Shown piece after piece: positions 44,400 to 52,211 of a stretch of 64,000 nucleotides of DNA. Source of the stretch: Epilithonimonas xixisoli (GTDB taxonomy: Bacteria > Bacteroidota > Bacteroidia > Flavobacteriales > Weeksellaceae); contig NZ_SOEO01000003.1 in assembly GCF_004365655.1 (NCBI RefSeq), positions 496,001-560,000 on the forward strand, read 5' to 3'. The notes beneath the pieces are model-generated. The model was given only the letters and a program-made list of their open reading frames with translations. It made no database searches and was not told the DNA's origin. The translations under genes were made by a program, and so were the position numbers. Numbering within the stretch: the first letter of the stretch is position 1; each line of letters begins with the position of its first letter.

Positions 44400-45182
44400 A
44401 TGCTTAACTACGAAATAGAAGGAAACGGAACCGAAAACCTCCTTTTACTCCACGGATTTATGGAGAATCTCTCAATTTGGGAGGATTTGAAACCATATCT
44501 GTCAGAGAAATTCAAATTGATAAAAATCGACTTGCCTGGTTTTGGAAAGTCAGAAGTGATTGCAGAAATTCAAACAATGGATTTGATGGCTGACGAACTA
44601 AAAAAACTCACAGACCATCTGAAATTAAATGAATTCCACTTGCTCGGACATTCGATGGGTGGTTATATTGCTTTGGCTTTTGCAGAAAAATATCCTAAAG
44701 ATTTGAAATCATTCACACTGTTTTTCTCAACCTATTTTGCGGACGACGAGGAAAAGAAGCAAACCAGAGCCAAAGGTTTGAGAATCATCAAAGAAAACCT
44801 GAGAGCGTTCGTAAATGCTGGCGTTCCAAATCTCTTCAACCCAAATGAGCACGATATTCTCGAATCTAAAATCAAAATTGCGAAAGAAATTGCTTACACA
44901 TCAAGCGTAGATGGCGTTCTTGCGTCTCAAAAAGGAATGATAGAGCGTCCAGACAGATCCAAAGTTTTAGAAAACTTCGCAGGGAAAATTCTCGTTTTAT
45001 CTGGCAAACACGATTCTGCTGTCAATTCCGAAAAAACCATCAAAAATCTCCCAGATAATACAAACATCAAATCCTACGTTCTGGACTGCGGACACAACGG
45101 ACATTGGGAAAAACCTGAGGTTTGTGCTTCGATTATCAACACAGAATTGCTACATCATTTACCGAAAAATCTTGTTTTGTAG
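44400..45182 (+). CDS. Alpha/beta-hydrolase
   Basis: A 260-residue alpha/beta hydrolase: oxyanion region LLLHGFMENLSIWEDL, nucleophile elbow LLGHSMGGYIAL (Ser near residue 84), and the C-terminal acid and His in LSGKHDSAVNS and DCGHNGHWEKP. The fold and triad are complete. Esterase or similar activity is likely; the substrate is unknown. It is 3 bases after the lipoprotein gene and its stop directly precedes the next start. Confidence 0.92.
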   Translation: MLNYEIEGNGTENLLLLHGFMENLSIWEDLKPYLSEKFKLIKIDLPGFGKSEVIAEIQTMDLMADELKKLTDHLKLNEFHLLGHSMGGYIALAFAEKYPKDLKSFTLFFSTYFADDEEKKQTRAKGLRIIKENLRAFVNAGVPNLFNPNEHDILESKIKIAKEIAYTSSVDGVLASQKGMIERPDRSKVLENFAGKILVLSGKHDSAVNSEKTIKNLPDNTNIKSYVLDCGHNGHWEKPEVCASIINTELLHHLPKNLVL

Positions 45183-46250
45183 ATGCAGAATAACACTTTA
45201 CCAAACATAACCTCACTTAGGTTTTTTCTGGCATTATTGGTTATCTTGTATCATGTTCCTCAGTTTGCAGCTAATCGGGGTTTTGCGTTTTTTCAGGATC
45301 TTGCAATATTTCAAAAAGGAACAGAAGCAGTGTATGTTTTCTTCTCGCTAAGTGGTTTTTTGATTATCAGAAATCTCTACATCGAAAAAGTACAAACTTC
45401 TACAATATCAATCCGTAATTTCTACAAACGGCGAATTTTGAGGATTTTTCCATTGTATTATTCTGTTTTTATTTTTGGAATCATTTATTACAATTGGGTT
45501 TTGCCTGCATTAGGAATGTTGCCAAAAGATACAGAATTACCATTGTGGAAGGAAGTTTTGCTTGGAGCTACTTTTTTTGCAAACATTCTGGCGAAGTATC
45601 AGCCAGGCGGAGTTTTAGAAATTTTATGGTCGATTGCTATAGAAGAGCAGTTTTACCTAATTGTTGCTCCCTTGTTTCTTTTGCTTCCTGCGAAAAGAAT
45701 GATCACATTTTTGCTTGGGTTTACAGTCGTATATTTCCTTATTTACAATTGGGATATTTGGACCTTTGCAAAAGAAAACAAACTCTATTTTTATTACTTT
45801 TCGCTGAGTGGTTTTCTTGCAATATTGCATTGCAAAAATCCGAAATTCAGAGCCAACAAAATTGTTTTATTAATATCTTCATTTTTATTTTTATCCTATT
45901 TCCTTACAAACTTTTGGTTCAGTCATCTTTCGGGTTTTTATTATCAATTGTTTGGGATGTTGGTTTCTTCTGTCTTTATTTTTTCGGTGATAGATTATCC
46001 AATGTCATTTTTAGAGAATGCAAAACTCAAATATCTCGGTAAAATATCGTACGGAATTTACATGTTGCATTCCATTGTGATGCAGGTTGTAGGGTTTCTT
46101 TATTTGAAAATCCACCATTATTTTTCGGATGTATTATCGATTGTTTTATTTAATATTTTAGTAATTTTAGGCACCGTTTTACTGGCGCATTTATCATACA
46201 AATATTTTGAATCCTACTTTTTAAAACAAAAAAAACGACTATGGAGTTAA
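45183..46250 (+). CDS. OafA-type membrane acyltransferase
   Basis: A 355-residue acyltransferase-3 family protein with about ten helices. The N-terminal block SLRFFLALLVILYHVPQF carries the Arg and the catalytic His; later FYKRRILRIFPLYY and WSIAIEEQFYLIVAPLF with the family's E-E-Q-F-Y motif. Such enzymes acylate polysaccharides, lipid A or peptidoglycan. It may modify a surface glycan, but it is not inside the polysaccharide locus. Starts immediately after the hydrolase stop codon and overlaps the next gene by 10 bases. Confidence 0.92.
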   Translation: MQNNTLPNITSLRFFLALLVILYHVPQFAANRGFAFFQDLAIFQKGTEAVYVFFSLSGFLIIRNLYIEKVQTSTISIRNFYKRRILRIFPLYYSVFIFGIIYYNWVLPALGMLPKDTELPLWKEVLLGATFFANILAKYQPGGVLEILWSIAIEEQFYLIVAPLFLLLPAKRMITFLLGFTVVYFLIYNWDIWTFAKENKLYFYYFSLSGFLAILHCKNPKFRANKIVLLISSFLFLSYFLTNFWFSHLSGFYYQLFGMLVSSVFIFSVIDYPMSFLENAKLKYLGKISYGIYMLHSIVMQVVGFLYLKIHHYFSDVLSIVLFNILVILGTVLLAHLSYKYFESYFLKQKKRLWS

Positions 46251-46606
46251 TTTCAAAAATCCTCATCGCAATCGTCGCGCTAGAGCATCTTTACATTCTA
46301 TATATGGAAATGTTCGCGTGGGAAACTTTAGGCAAGAAAACGTTCAAAGGATCACTTCCGGACGAGCTTTTCAAACCAACAAAAGGACTAGCCGCCAACC
46401 AAGGTTTGTACAACGGGTTTCTCTCCGCCGGACTCATTTGGAGTTTGTTTATTTGCGACACCATTTGGTCAAAAAATATTGCGATTTTCTTTCTTGGATG
46501 CGTGATTGTCGCAGGAGTTTATGGCGCACTTTCGGCTTCGAAGAAAATATTTTTTGTTCAAGCTTTGCCGGCGATTATCGCTTTGGTTTTCGTGTTGTTG
46601 AGATAG
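46241..46606 (+). CDS. DUF1304 membrane protein
   Basis: A 121-residue DUF1304 protein with four predicted membrane helices: ISKILIAIVALEHLYILYMEMF, LAANQGLYNGFLSAGLIWSL, IAIFFLGCVIVAGVYGALSA and FFVQALPAIIALVFVLL. The family is of unknown function. It overlaps the acyltransferase gene by 10 bases and is the last gene of this run. A dispersed repeat begins just after its stop codon. Confidence 0.9.
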   Translation: MELISKILIAIVALEHLYILYMEMFAWETLGKKTFKGSLPDELFKPTKGLAANQGLYNGFLSAGLIWSLFICDTIWSKNIAIFFLGCVIVAGVYGALSASKKIFFVQALPAIIALVFVLLR

Positions 46607-46746
46607 ATTTTTAGGAGCTTAATCCCGCTGGTAATTTATGCTGAGCGAAGTCGAAGTGCTATATCTTTTTTGTCTTAGACGTTTTGTCACTAAAAACAAG
46701 TTTTTGCATAAGACAAAAAAGGATGCCGTTCCCATCGGGACTAGGG
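46607..46746 (+). repeat. Dispersed stem-loop repeat, copy B
   Basis: Shares with copy A (31317-31432) the left end TTTTTAGGAGCTTAATCCCG and the right end ATCGGGACTAGGGG, with the inner pairing ATCTTTTTTGTCTTA against TAAGACAAAAAAGGAT. The loop differs and contains TGAGCGAAGTCGAAGTGCT, absent from copy A. It begins 1 base after the DUF1304 stop and may act as a terminator. Confidence 0.78.
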
Positions 46747-46800
46747 GATTTGATTCAATTCTTATTAATTTGTTTCTTTCGCCTTTTGTCTAGAATCTTT

Positions 46801-47805
46801 TTAAAACTCCTCCGCCTCAACCTTCTCTTTAAAATCCTCAATCGTATCTTCCATAGATTTGAAATATTTCCCACCAGAAGCATTGATGTGCCCGCCACCG
46901 TTGAAATGTTTTCTCGCAAACTGATTCGTGTCCACAGCATCTTTTGAACGGAAAGATATTTTGATGAAATCCTCGTAAAGATCTTCCATAAAGAAAACCG
47001 CCATTTTGGTTCCAAGAACGCTCAAACCATAGTTCACAAAACCTTCTGTATCGCCTTTATCAAAACCGTATTCTTTCAACTCAGCACGTTTCAGCCAAAG
47101 AATCGCAACTTTTCCATCTTTCGTCAATTCGATTCTGCTGAGAACTAAAGAGAGTAAATGTAAACGTGAAATCGTATTCGTATCCCAAGTGTTCGAAGTG
47201 ATGATAGCCGGATCTGCACCTTTTTCAATCAAATCAGCGATAATTCTGTGTGTGCTTGCGCTTGTAGATCGGAATCGGAAACCGCCTGTATCGGTCATTA
47301 TTCCGGTGTAGAGACATTGCGCAATATCAAGATTTACAGATTTTTCATCATTGTTGGCTTGGATGAAATGATAAACCATTTGGCAAGTCGCCGGAATCGT
47401 GGTGTCAGAATACACATAATCGAATTGCTCTGGCATCTGATGATGATCGATCAATATTTTCTTCGCTTTCGCTTTCGTTACCCAATCACCCAGAATTCCG
47501 ATTCTCGTTGGAGAATTGAAATCAAGACAGAAGATCACATCTGCATTATAAATTGCTTCGCCAGCCACTTTTCTTTTGTATTCGCCAATCACAATTTTCT
47601 TGGCTTCCGGCATCCATTTTAGGAATTTTGGAAAGTCATTTGGGACAATTACAGTCGCTTCGATTCCTTTTGTTTTCAGATAATGTTTCAGTCCAAGAGA
47701 AGAGCCAATTGCGTCGCCGTCGGGATTGTGATGGGATACGATGACAATATTGTTTTCCGGAACGAGAAGCGCGTTGATCTCTGAGATTTCTTTGGCTGTA
47801 AACAT
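46801..47805 (-). CDS. nrnA: NrnA-like DHH phosphoesterase (nanoRNase/pAp phosphatase)
   Basis: A 334-residue DHH-DHHA1 protein: VSHHNPDGDAIGSSLGL (motif I), FCLDFNSPTRIG, LIDHHQMPEQFDY (DHH), TGIMTDTGGFRFRSTS, and the C-terminal DHHA1 domain with HFNGGGHINASGGKYF. It matches NrnA, which degrades 2-5 nucleotide RNAs and dephosphorylates pAp to AMP. Complete and of normal length. Preceded by a -7 box at 47832-47839. Confidence 0.93.
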   Translation of the reverse strand: MFTAKEISEINALLVPENNIVIVSHHNPDGDAIGSSLGLKHYLKTKGIEATVIVPNDFPKFLKWMPEAKKIVIGEYKRKVAGEAIYNADVIFCLDFNSPTRIGILGDWVTKAKAKKILIDHHQMPEQFDYVYSDTTIPATCQMVYHFIQANNDEKSVNLDIAQCLYTGIMTDTGGFRFRSTSASTHRIIADLIEKGADPAIITSNTWDTNTISRLHLLSLVLSRIELTKDGKVAILWLKRAELKEYGFDKGDTEGFVNYGLSVLGTKMAVFFMEDLYEDFIKISFRSKDAVDTNQFARKHFNGGGHINASGGKYFKSMEDTIEDFKEKVEAEEF

Positions 47806-47831
47806 AAATGATTATTTGAAAAGTGAAGCTC

Positions 47832-47839
47832 CAAAGGTA
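47832..47839 (-). promoter_or_regulatory. -7 box for nrnA
   Basis: Minus strand TACCTTTG matches TAnnTTTG, 26 bases before the nrnA start at 47805. Confidence 0.45.
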
Positions 47840-47851
47840 AAACTAAAAATA

Positions 47852-47881
47852 AAAAAATCGGCTCAAATTGAAACCGATTTT
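47852..47881 (-). terminator. Terminator of the small T9SS protein gene (bidirectional)
   Basis: AAATCGG pairs with CCGATTT across a 12-base loop; on the minus strand a T run follows. It sits between the T9SS gene and nrnA. Confidence 0.8.
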
Positions 47882-47898
47882 CTATAGATTTTTAAATA

Positions 47899-48621
47899 TT
47901 ATTTTTTAATAATCCTCTGAACAGATTGTACATCAACTTTCAAATAATAAATTCCTGATGGCAGATTTTTGATATTAACCTCAGTTTTGGATGACTTATT
48001 ATTGTAAATCGATTTTACTAATTTTCCAGAACTATCAATCAATTCTAATGAAGCATTTGGTTTTAAGTTTTCAATTTTTATGATATCAATAGCGGGATTT
48101 GGATAGACTGAGATTTTTGATTTCGAAGTTTCTGTAGTGCCAAGTAACTCGGTTGTATAGAAGATTTTATCGCCATTGGTTCTGGAAACAATTAAATTTT
48201 TTCCATTACTATTTTCATAATAAGTGAAATAATAATTTTCAGAATTCGAACCATCGACGATTGTCCCACGATAAAACTCAAAGATAAGACCATCAAAAAA
48301 TTGAACAGCTTGGTAATTTGTTCCTTCATATACTCCAAAAGTGGAGCCTACAGAAGGGATTTTGAAGTAGGTTTCATTCCAAGTTATTTCCCCAAAAGTT
48401 GAATTGTACAATCCTGAAGATAAATGGAAATAATCACTATTGGTAATTGTGCTAAATTGCTTATTTAACATTCCAAACCCAGCAAATACTGAAGGGAAGT
48501 GGAATGTATTATTCTTTTCAATTTTTTCAATTCTCCAATTGACATTCAATAATGGTAAATAGGATTGAGAAAATCCAAACAGCCACAAAAAGCTGAATAA
48601 TAAAATGTAAAGTTTTTTCAT
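47899..48621 (-). CDS. Small T9SS-secreted protein
   Basis: A 240-residue protein with a signal peptide (MKKLYILLFSFLWLFGFSQ), a beta-rich domain of unknown type (about 20-155) and a C-terminal type A T9SS sorting domain (about 165-240: VYPNPAIDIIKIENL, LELIDSSGKLV, LPSGIYYLKVD, ending in QRIIKK). It should be exported across the outer membrane by the T9SS machinery. No enzymatic motif was recognised; single gene with its own terminator. Confidence 0.9.
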   Translation of the reverse strand: MKKLYILLFSFLWLFGFSQSYLPLLNVNWRIEKIEKNNTFHFPSVFAGFGMLNKQFSTITNSDYFHLSSGLYNSTFGEITWNETYFKIPSVGSTFGVYEGTNYQAVQFFDGLIFEFYRGTIVDGSNSENYYFTYYENSNGKNLIVSRTNGDKIFYTTELLGTTETSKSKISVYPNPAIDIIKIENLKPNASLELIDSSGKLVKSIYNNKSSKTEVNIKNLPSGIYYLKVDVQSVQRIIKK

Positions 48622-48732
48622 AATTGAGAGTTTTTTAATTAGACCTTAAAGTTAAAGCTTTTTTAATATTCAAATGTATTCTGTTGATATTTTTAATGTT
48701 ATGTTAATCAAAATCTTCCTCCAAAAATTCCG

Positions 48733-48740
48733 TAACTTTG
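48733..48740 (+). promoter_or_regulatory. -7 box for era
   Basis: TAACTTTG followed by CAA matches TAnnTTTG, 60 bases before the era start. No clear -33 TTG. Confidence 0.5.
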
Positions 48741-48800
48741 CAATCCGTTAAAAGATTAATTTCTTGATTTTTTAATTTTTCAATCATTTAATTATAAGAA

Positions 48801-49676
48801 ATGCACAAAGCAGGATTCGTAAATATCGTTGGGAAACCGAACGCCGGAAAATCAACACTTCTCAACCAATTGATGGGAGAGAAGCTCGCTATCGTTACAC
48901 AAAAAGCTCAAACCACACGTCACAGGATTTTCGGGATCTATAATGAAGAAGACCTTCAAATCGTTTTTTCTGATACGCCAGGCGTTTTGGATCCGAAGTA
49001 CGGTTTGCAGGAAAAGATGATGGACGTGGTGAAAGATTCTTTGCAAGATGCGGATGTTTTCCTTTTCATTGTAGATGTGACGGACAAAGCGGAACAATCC
49101 GAATTCCTTATTGATAAACTGAACAAAATTCCTGTTCCAGTTTTATTATTATTAAATAAAATTGACCAAACCAATCAACAGGATCTTGAAAAAATAGCAA
49201 CAGACTGGCACGAGAAAATTCCTAAGGCTGAGATTCTACCTATTTCTGCACTTAATTCTTTCAACATAGAAATTATCCTTCCAAAACTGAAAGATATGTT
49301 GCCGGAAAATCCACCTTATTACGATAAGGAAATGTACACGGACAGACCAGAACGTTTCTTCGTCAATGAAGCAATCCGTGAGAAAATCTTGTTGAATTAC
49401 GAGAAAGAAATACCGTATGCTGTAGAAGTGGTGACGGAACAGTTTAAGGAAAAAGAAGGAGCTATCGTTATTGATTCTATCATCTACGTGGAACGTGACA
49501 CACAGAAAGGCATCATCATTGGTCACAAAGGCGAGATGATCAAAAAAGTAGGTACAGAAGCGCGTATCGACTTAGAAAAATTCTTTGGTAAAAAAATACA
49601 TCTTAGCCTTTTTGTAAAAGTCAAAAAAGACTGGCGAAAGAATGACAGAGACCTCAAAAATTTCGGTTACCGTTAA
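48801..49676 (+). CDS. era: GTPase Era
   Basis: A 291-residue Era: G1 GKPNAGKSTLLNQL, G2 region QTTRHRIFG, G3 DTPG, G4 LLNKIDQT, G5 SALN, and a C-terminal KH domain from about residue 205 with IIIGHKGEMIKKVGTEARIDLEKFF. It binds 16S rRNA near its 3' end and takes part in 30S assembly. Ends in a strong terminator. Confidence 0.97.
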   Translation: MHKAGFVNIVGKPNAGKSTLLNQLMGEKLAIVTQKAQTTRHRIFGIYNEEDLQIVFSDTPGVLDPKYGLQEKMMDVVKDSLQDADVFLFIVDVTDKAEQSEFLIDKLNKIPVPVLLLLNKIDQTNQQDLEKIATDWHEKIPKAEILPISALNSFNIEIILPKLKDMLPENPPYYDKEMYTDRPERFFVNEAIREKILLNYEKEIPYAVEVVTEQFKEKEGAIVIDSIIYVERDTQKGIIIGHKGEMIKKVGTEARIDLEKFFGKKIHLSLFVKVKKDWRKNDRDLKNFGYR

Positions 49677-49685
49677 AATCCCCCT

Positions 49686-49713
49686 AAATCCTTTTTTCAG
49701 AAAGGATTTTTTT
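49686..49713 (+). terminator. Terminator of era
   Basis: AAATCCTTT pairs perfectly with AAAGGATTT around a 6-base loop, then T residues. It lies between era and the DoxX gene, so a start at 49642 for DoxX is not credible. Confidence 0.88.
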
Positions 49714-49743
49714 GTTAGCTTTGGTAGAAATTTGATTCTGGCA

Positions 49744-50169
49744 ATGAGAAATTTCAATTCATCACCTGCAAGTGAAGGACTTTTAAACGCTTTGATTTTA
49801 GTAATTCGGTTATTCGTAGGAATTTCAATGTTGACGCACGCTTTACCAAAATTGGAAAAACTAATTGCGAACGATAATATAGAGTTTATGAATTTCTTGG
49901 GATTAGGTTCTGCAATTTCTCTCGTATTGGTGGTTTTTGCAGAATTTTTGTGTTCAGTTTTCATCATTCTCGGATTTTTCACAAGATTGGCGACAATTCC
50001 GTTGATGATTACAATGTTGGTTGCGTTTTTCGTCGTTCATGGTGCAGATCCCTACACGGTCAAAGAATTGAGTTTAATGTACTTTTTCTTCTACTTGGCA
50101 ATCTTGGTTTTAGGTTCTGGAAAATATTCTTTAGATTGGCTATTCTCCAAAAAAGAACCATTGTATTAA
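49744..50169 (+). CDS. DoxX-family membrane protein
   Basis: A 141-residue DoxX protein with four helices and the family features LVIRLFVGISMLTHALPKLEKL and GSAISLVLVVFAEFLCSVFIILGFFTRLATIPLMITMLVAFFVVH. Roles in redox or sulfur metabolism are described for some members; none can be assigned here. The ATG at 49744 is chosen because earlier codons overlap the era terminator. Its 3' end overlaps the opposite-strand gene by 4 bases. Confidence 0.9.
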   Translation: MRNFNSSPASEGLLNALILVIRLFVGISMLTHALPKLEKLIANDNIEFMNFLGLGSAISLVLVVFAEFLCSVFIILGFFTRLATIPLMITMLVAFFVVHGADPYTVKELSLMYFFFYLAILVLGSGKYSLDWLFSKKEPLY

Positions 50170-50354
50170 TTAAACCATTGGGCAAAATAATCTTTGATAA
50201 TCACCCAAAAATTCTTACCAAGAAAATAAATAAGGGTAGAAGTGATGATTCCTTTTACAGTGAAAAAAATAATCCCGCCAACGCCAAATTTTTTCAGCAG
50301 ACTTTTCCACTTCGGCAATTTCTTTTCTTCCGTTGTCTGTAACTGATTCTCCAT
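50166..50354 (-). CDS. Small membrane protein, unknown function
   Basis: A 62-residue protein: a polar, lysine-rich N-terminal half (MENQLQTTEEKKLPKWKSLL) and one or two hydrophobic segments (VGGIIFFTVKGIITSTLIYFLG) ending with FWVIIKDYFAQWFN. Similar short proteins occur in flavobacteria, so I take it as real although short. It is convergent with the DoxX gene, overlapping by 4 bases. Confidence 0.6.
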   Translation of the reverse strand: MENQLQTTEEKKLPKWKSLLKKFGVGGIIFFTVKGIITSTLIYFLGKNFWVIIKDYFAQWFN

Positions 50355-50480
50355 TTTTTATTTTTTTCAAAATTAAGAAAAATTACTCAGTTTAGATTTG
50401 TTCAAAATAATATTTAGTTCCCAAACCCACCAATTCTCCCACTCTCAAACTCTCCCACTCGAAAACCCTCCAACTCAAAT

Positions 50481-50496
50481 ACTAACGATTGTTAGT
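50481..50496 (+). promoter_or_regulatory. Palindromic operator-like site at the lysine catabolism promoter
   Basis: ACTAAC-GATT-GTTAGT is a perfect 6-bp inverted repeat with a 4-base spacer, placed just upstream of the -7 box (50501). Its size and position suit binding by a dimeric repressor such as a TetR-type protein. No such regulator gene is next to it. Confidence 0.5.
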
Positions 50497-50500
50497 TTTT

Positions 50501-50508
50501 TAATTTTG
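50501..50508 (+). promoter_or_regulatory. -7 box for the lysine catabolism operon
   Basis: TAATTTTG matches TAnnTTTG, 50 bases before the dehydrogenase start; no TTG at the -33 distance. Confidence 0.45.
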
Positions 50509-50558
50509 TCGTTCAAAATATATTTTTATCTTTAGAAACTTCAAAAAATAAAAACTTT

Positions 50559-52100
50559 ATGTCCTTAATTTCAATTTCAGAAAGCCTTAAAAGATTAGGT
50601 ATTTCAACAGAAAACAATGGAACTTCCACCGGATTAGAATTTTTCTCCTCTGGTCAAAATATAGAAAGCTTTTCTCCGGTTGACGGAAATCAGATTGCTT
50701 CAGTCAAAACTTCGGATGCCAACGACTACGAAAAAGTGTTGTCAAAAGCGCAAGAAGCTTATAAAGAATTCAGACAAGTTCCTTCGCCTAAAAGAGGAGA
50801 TTTGGTTCGTCAATTCGGAAATAAATTAAGAGAATACAAAGACGATTTAGGAAAACTTGTTTCTTACGAAATGGGAAAATCCTTACAAGAAGGTCTTGGT
50901 GAAGTTCAGGAAATGATAGACATCTGCGATTTTGCAGTTGGATTGTCCCGTCAGCTTCACGGTTACACGATGCATTCCGAAAGACCAGGTCACAGGATGT
51001 ACGAGCAATATCATCCGCTGGGAATTGTCGGTGTAATTTCTGCATTCAACTTTCCGGTGGCGGTTTGGGCTTGGAACGCTTCTTTGGCTTGGATTTGTGG
51101 AAATGTTGTCGTTTGGAAACCATCAGAAAAAACACCACTTTGTGCCATTGCTTGTCAAAATATCTTTGCTGAAGTAGCAAGAGAAAACGGACTTCCGGAA
51201 GGGATTTCAAGTTTGGTGATTGCAGACCACGAGATTGGCGATAAGTTAGTTAATGATAAAAGAATTTCGCTCGTTTCTTTCACAGGTTCTACTAGAGTTG
51301 GACGAATTGTTGGGCAAAATGTAGCAAAACGTTTCGGGAAATCGATTTTGGAATTGGGTGGAAATAATGCCATCATTATTACAGAAAATGCGGATCTTAA
51401 TATGTCAATCATCGGCGCGGTTTTCGGCGCAGTTGGGACGGCTGGACAAAGATGTACTTCCACAAGACGATTAATTATCCACGAATCTGTTTATGACGAA
51501 GTGAAAAACCGTTTGGTAAAAGCTTACGGACAATTGAAAATCGGAAATCCACTGGATGAAAAAAATCACGTTGGTCCATTGATCGACAAAGATGCCGTGA
51601 AACAATATCAAGATTCCATCGAAAAATGTAAAGCTGAAGGCGGGAAATTCGCAGTTGAAGGTGGTGTTTTGGAAGGCGAAGACTACACTTCTGGTTGTTA
51701 CGTAAAACCTTGCATCGCTGAGGTTGAGAACAGTTACGAAATCGTTCAACACGAGACTTTTGCACCAATTCTTTATTTGATTAAATATAAAACTCTGGAC
51801 GAAGCAATTGCTTTACAGAATGATGTTCCACAAGGTTTGAGTTCCGCAATTATGACGCAAAACTTGCGAGAAGCAGAATTATTCCTTTCAAACGGAGGTT
51901 CAGATTGTGGAATCGCAAACGTGAATATCGGAACTTCTGGAGCTGAAATCGGAGGTGCTTTTGGTGGCGAAAAAGAAACTGGAGGCGGAAGAGAATCTGG
52001 TTCCGATGTTTGGAAATATTATATGAGAAGACAAACTAATACGATTAATTACACCACTAGTTTACCTTTAGCACAAGGAATTAAATTCGATTTAGATTAA
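50559..52100 (+). CDS. Alpha-aminoadipate semialdehyde dehydrogenase (ALDH7-like)
   Basis: A 513-residue aldehyde dehydrogenase of the ALDH7/AmaB group: [95 protein letters not shown] with the catalytic Cys299, and the end block [21 protein letters not shown] typical of ALDH7. It oxidises alpha-aminoadipate-6-semialdehyde (or its ring form) to alpha-aminoadipate with NAD(P). The next gene makes exactly this substrate from lysine. Cytoplasmic. Confidence 0.9.
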   Translation: MSLISISESLKRLGISTENNGTSTGLEFFSSGQNIESFSPVDGNQIASVKTSDANDYEKVLSKAQEAYKEFRQVPSPKRGDLVRQFGNKLREYKDDLGKLVSYEMGKSLQEGLGEVQEMIDICDFAVGLSRQLHGYTMHSERPGHRMYEQYHPLGIVGVISAFNFPVAVWAWNASLAWICGNVVVWKPSEKTPLCAIACQNIFAEVARENGLPEGISSLVIADHEIGDKLVNDKRISLVSFTGSTRVGRIVGQNVAKRFGKSILELGGNNAIIITENADLNMSIIGAVFGAVGTAGQRCTSTRRLIIHESVYDEVKNRLVKAYGQLKIGNPLDEKNHVGPLIDKDAVKQYQDSIEKCKAEGGKFAVEGGVLEGEDYTSGCYVKPCIAEVENSYEIVQHETFAPILYLIKYKTLDEAIALQNDVPQGLSSAIMTQNLREAELFLSNGGSDCGIANVNIGTSGAEIGGAFGGEKETGGGRESGSDVWKYYMRRQTNTINYTTSLPLAQGIKFDLD

Positions 52101-52101
52101 A

Positions 52102-52133
52102 AAGTCGGAAGCTGGAAGTCGGAAGCTGGAAGT
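52102..52133 (+). repeat. 14-bp tandem repeat
   Basis: AAGTCGGAAGCTGG occurs twice in tandem, followed by a partial third copy (AAGT). It lies directly after the dehydrogenase stop codon. Confidence 0.8.
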
Positions 52134-52211
52134 TTTTTAAACTAATAGCAAAAAGCCATTTGGAATCAGCGAATTAATCATTTATCAATCATCATTTATC
52201 AATTATAAAAA

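Noticed and set aside
45494-46042. Plus-strand 182-codon frame inside the acyltransferase gene
   Set aside because: Overlaps conserved helices of the acyltransferase in another frame; no domain features.
48852-49097. Minus-strand frames across era
   Set aside because: Antisense to the conserved GTPase motifs; no sign of real coding.
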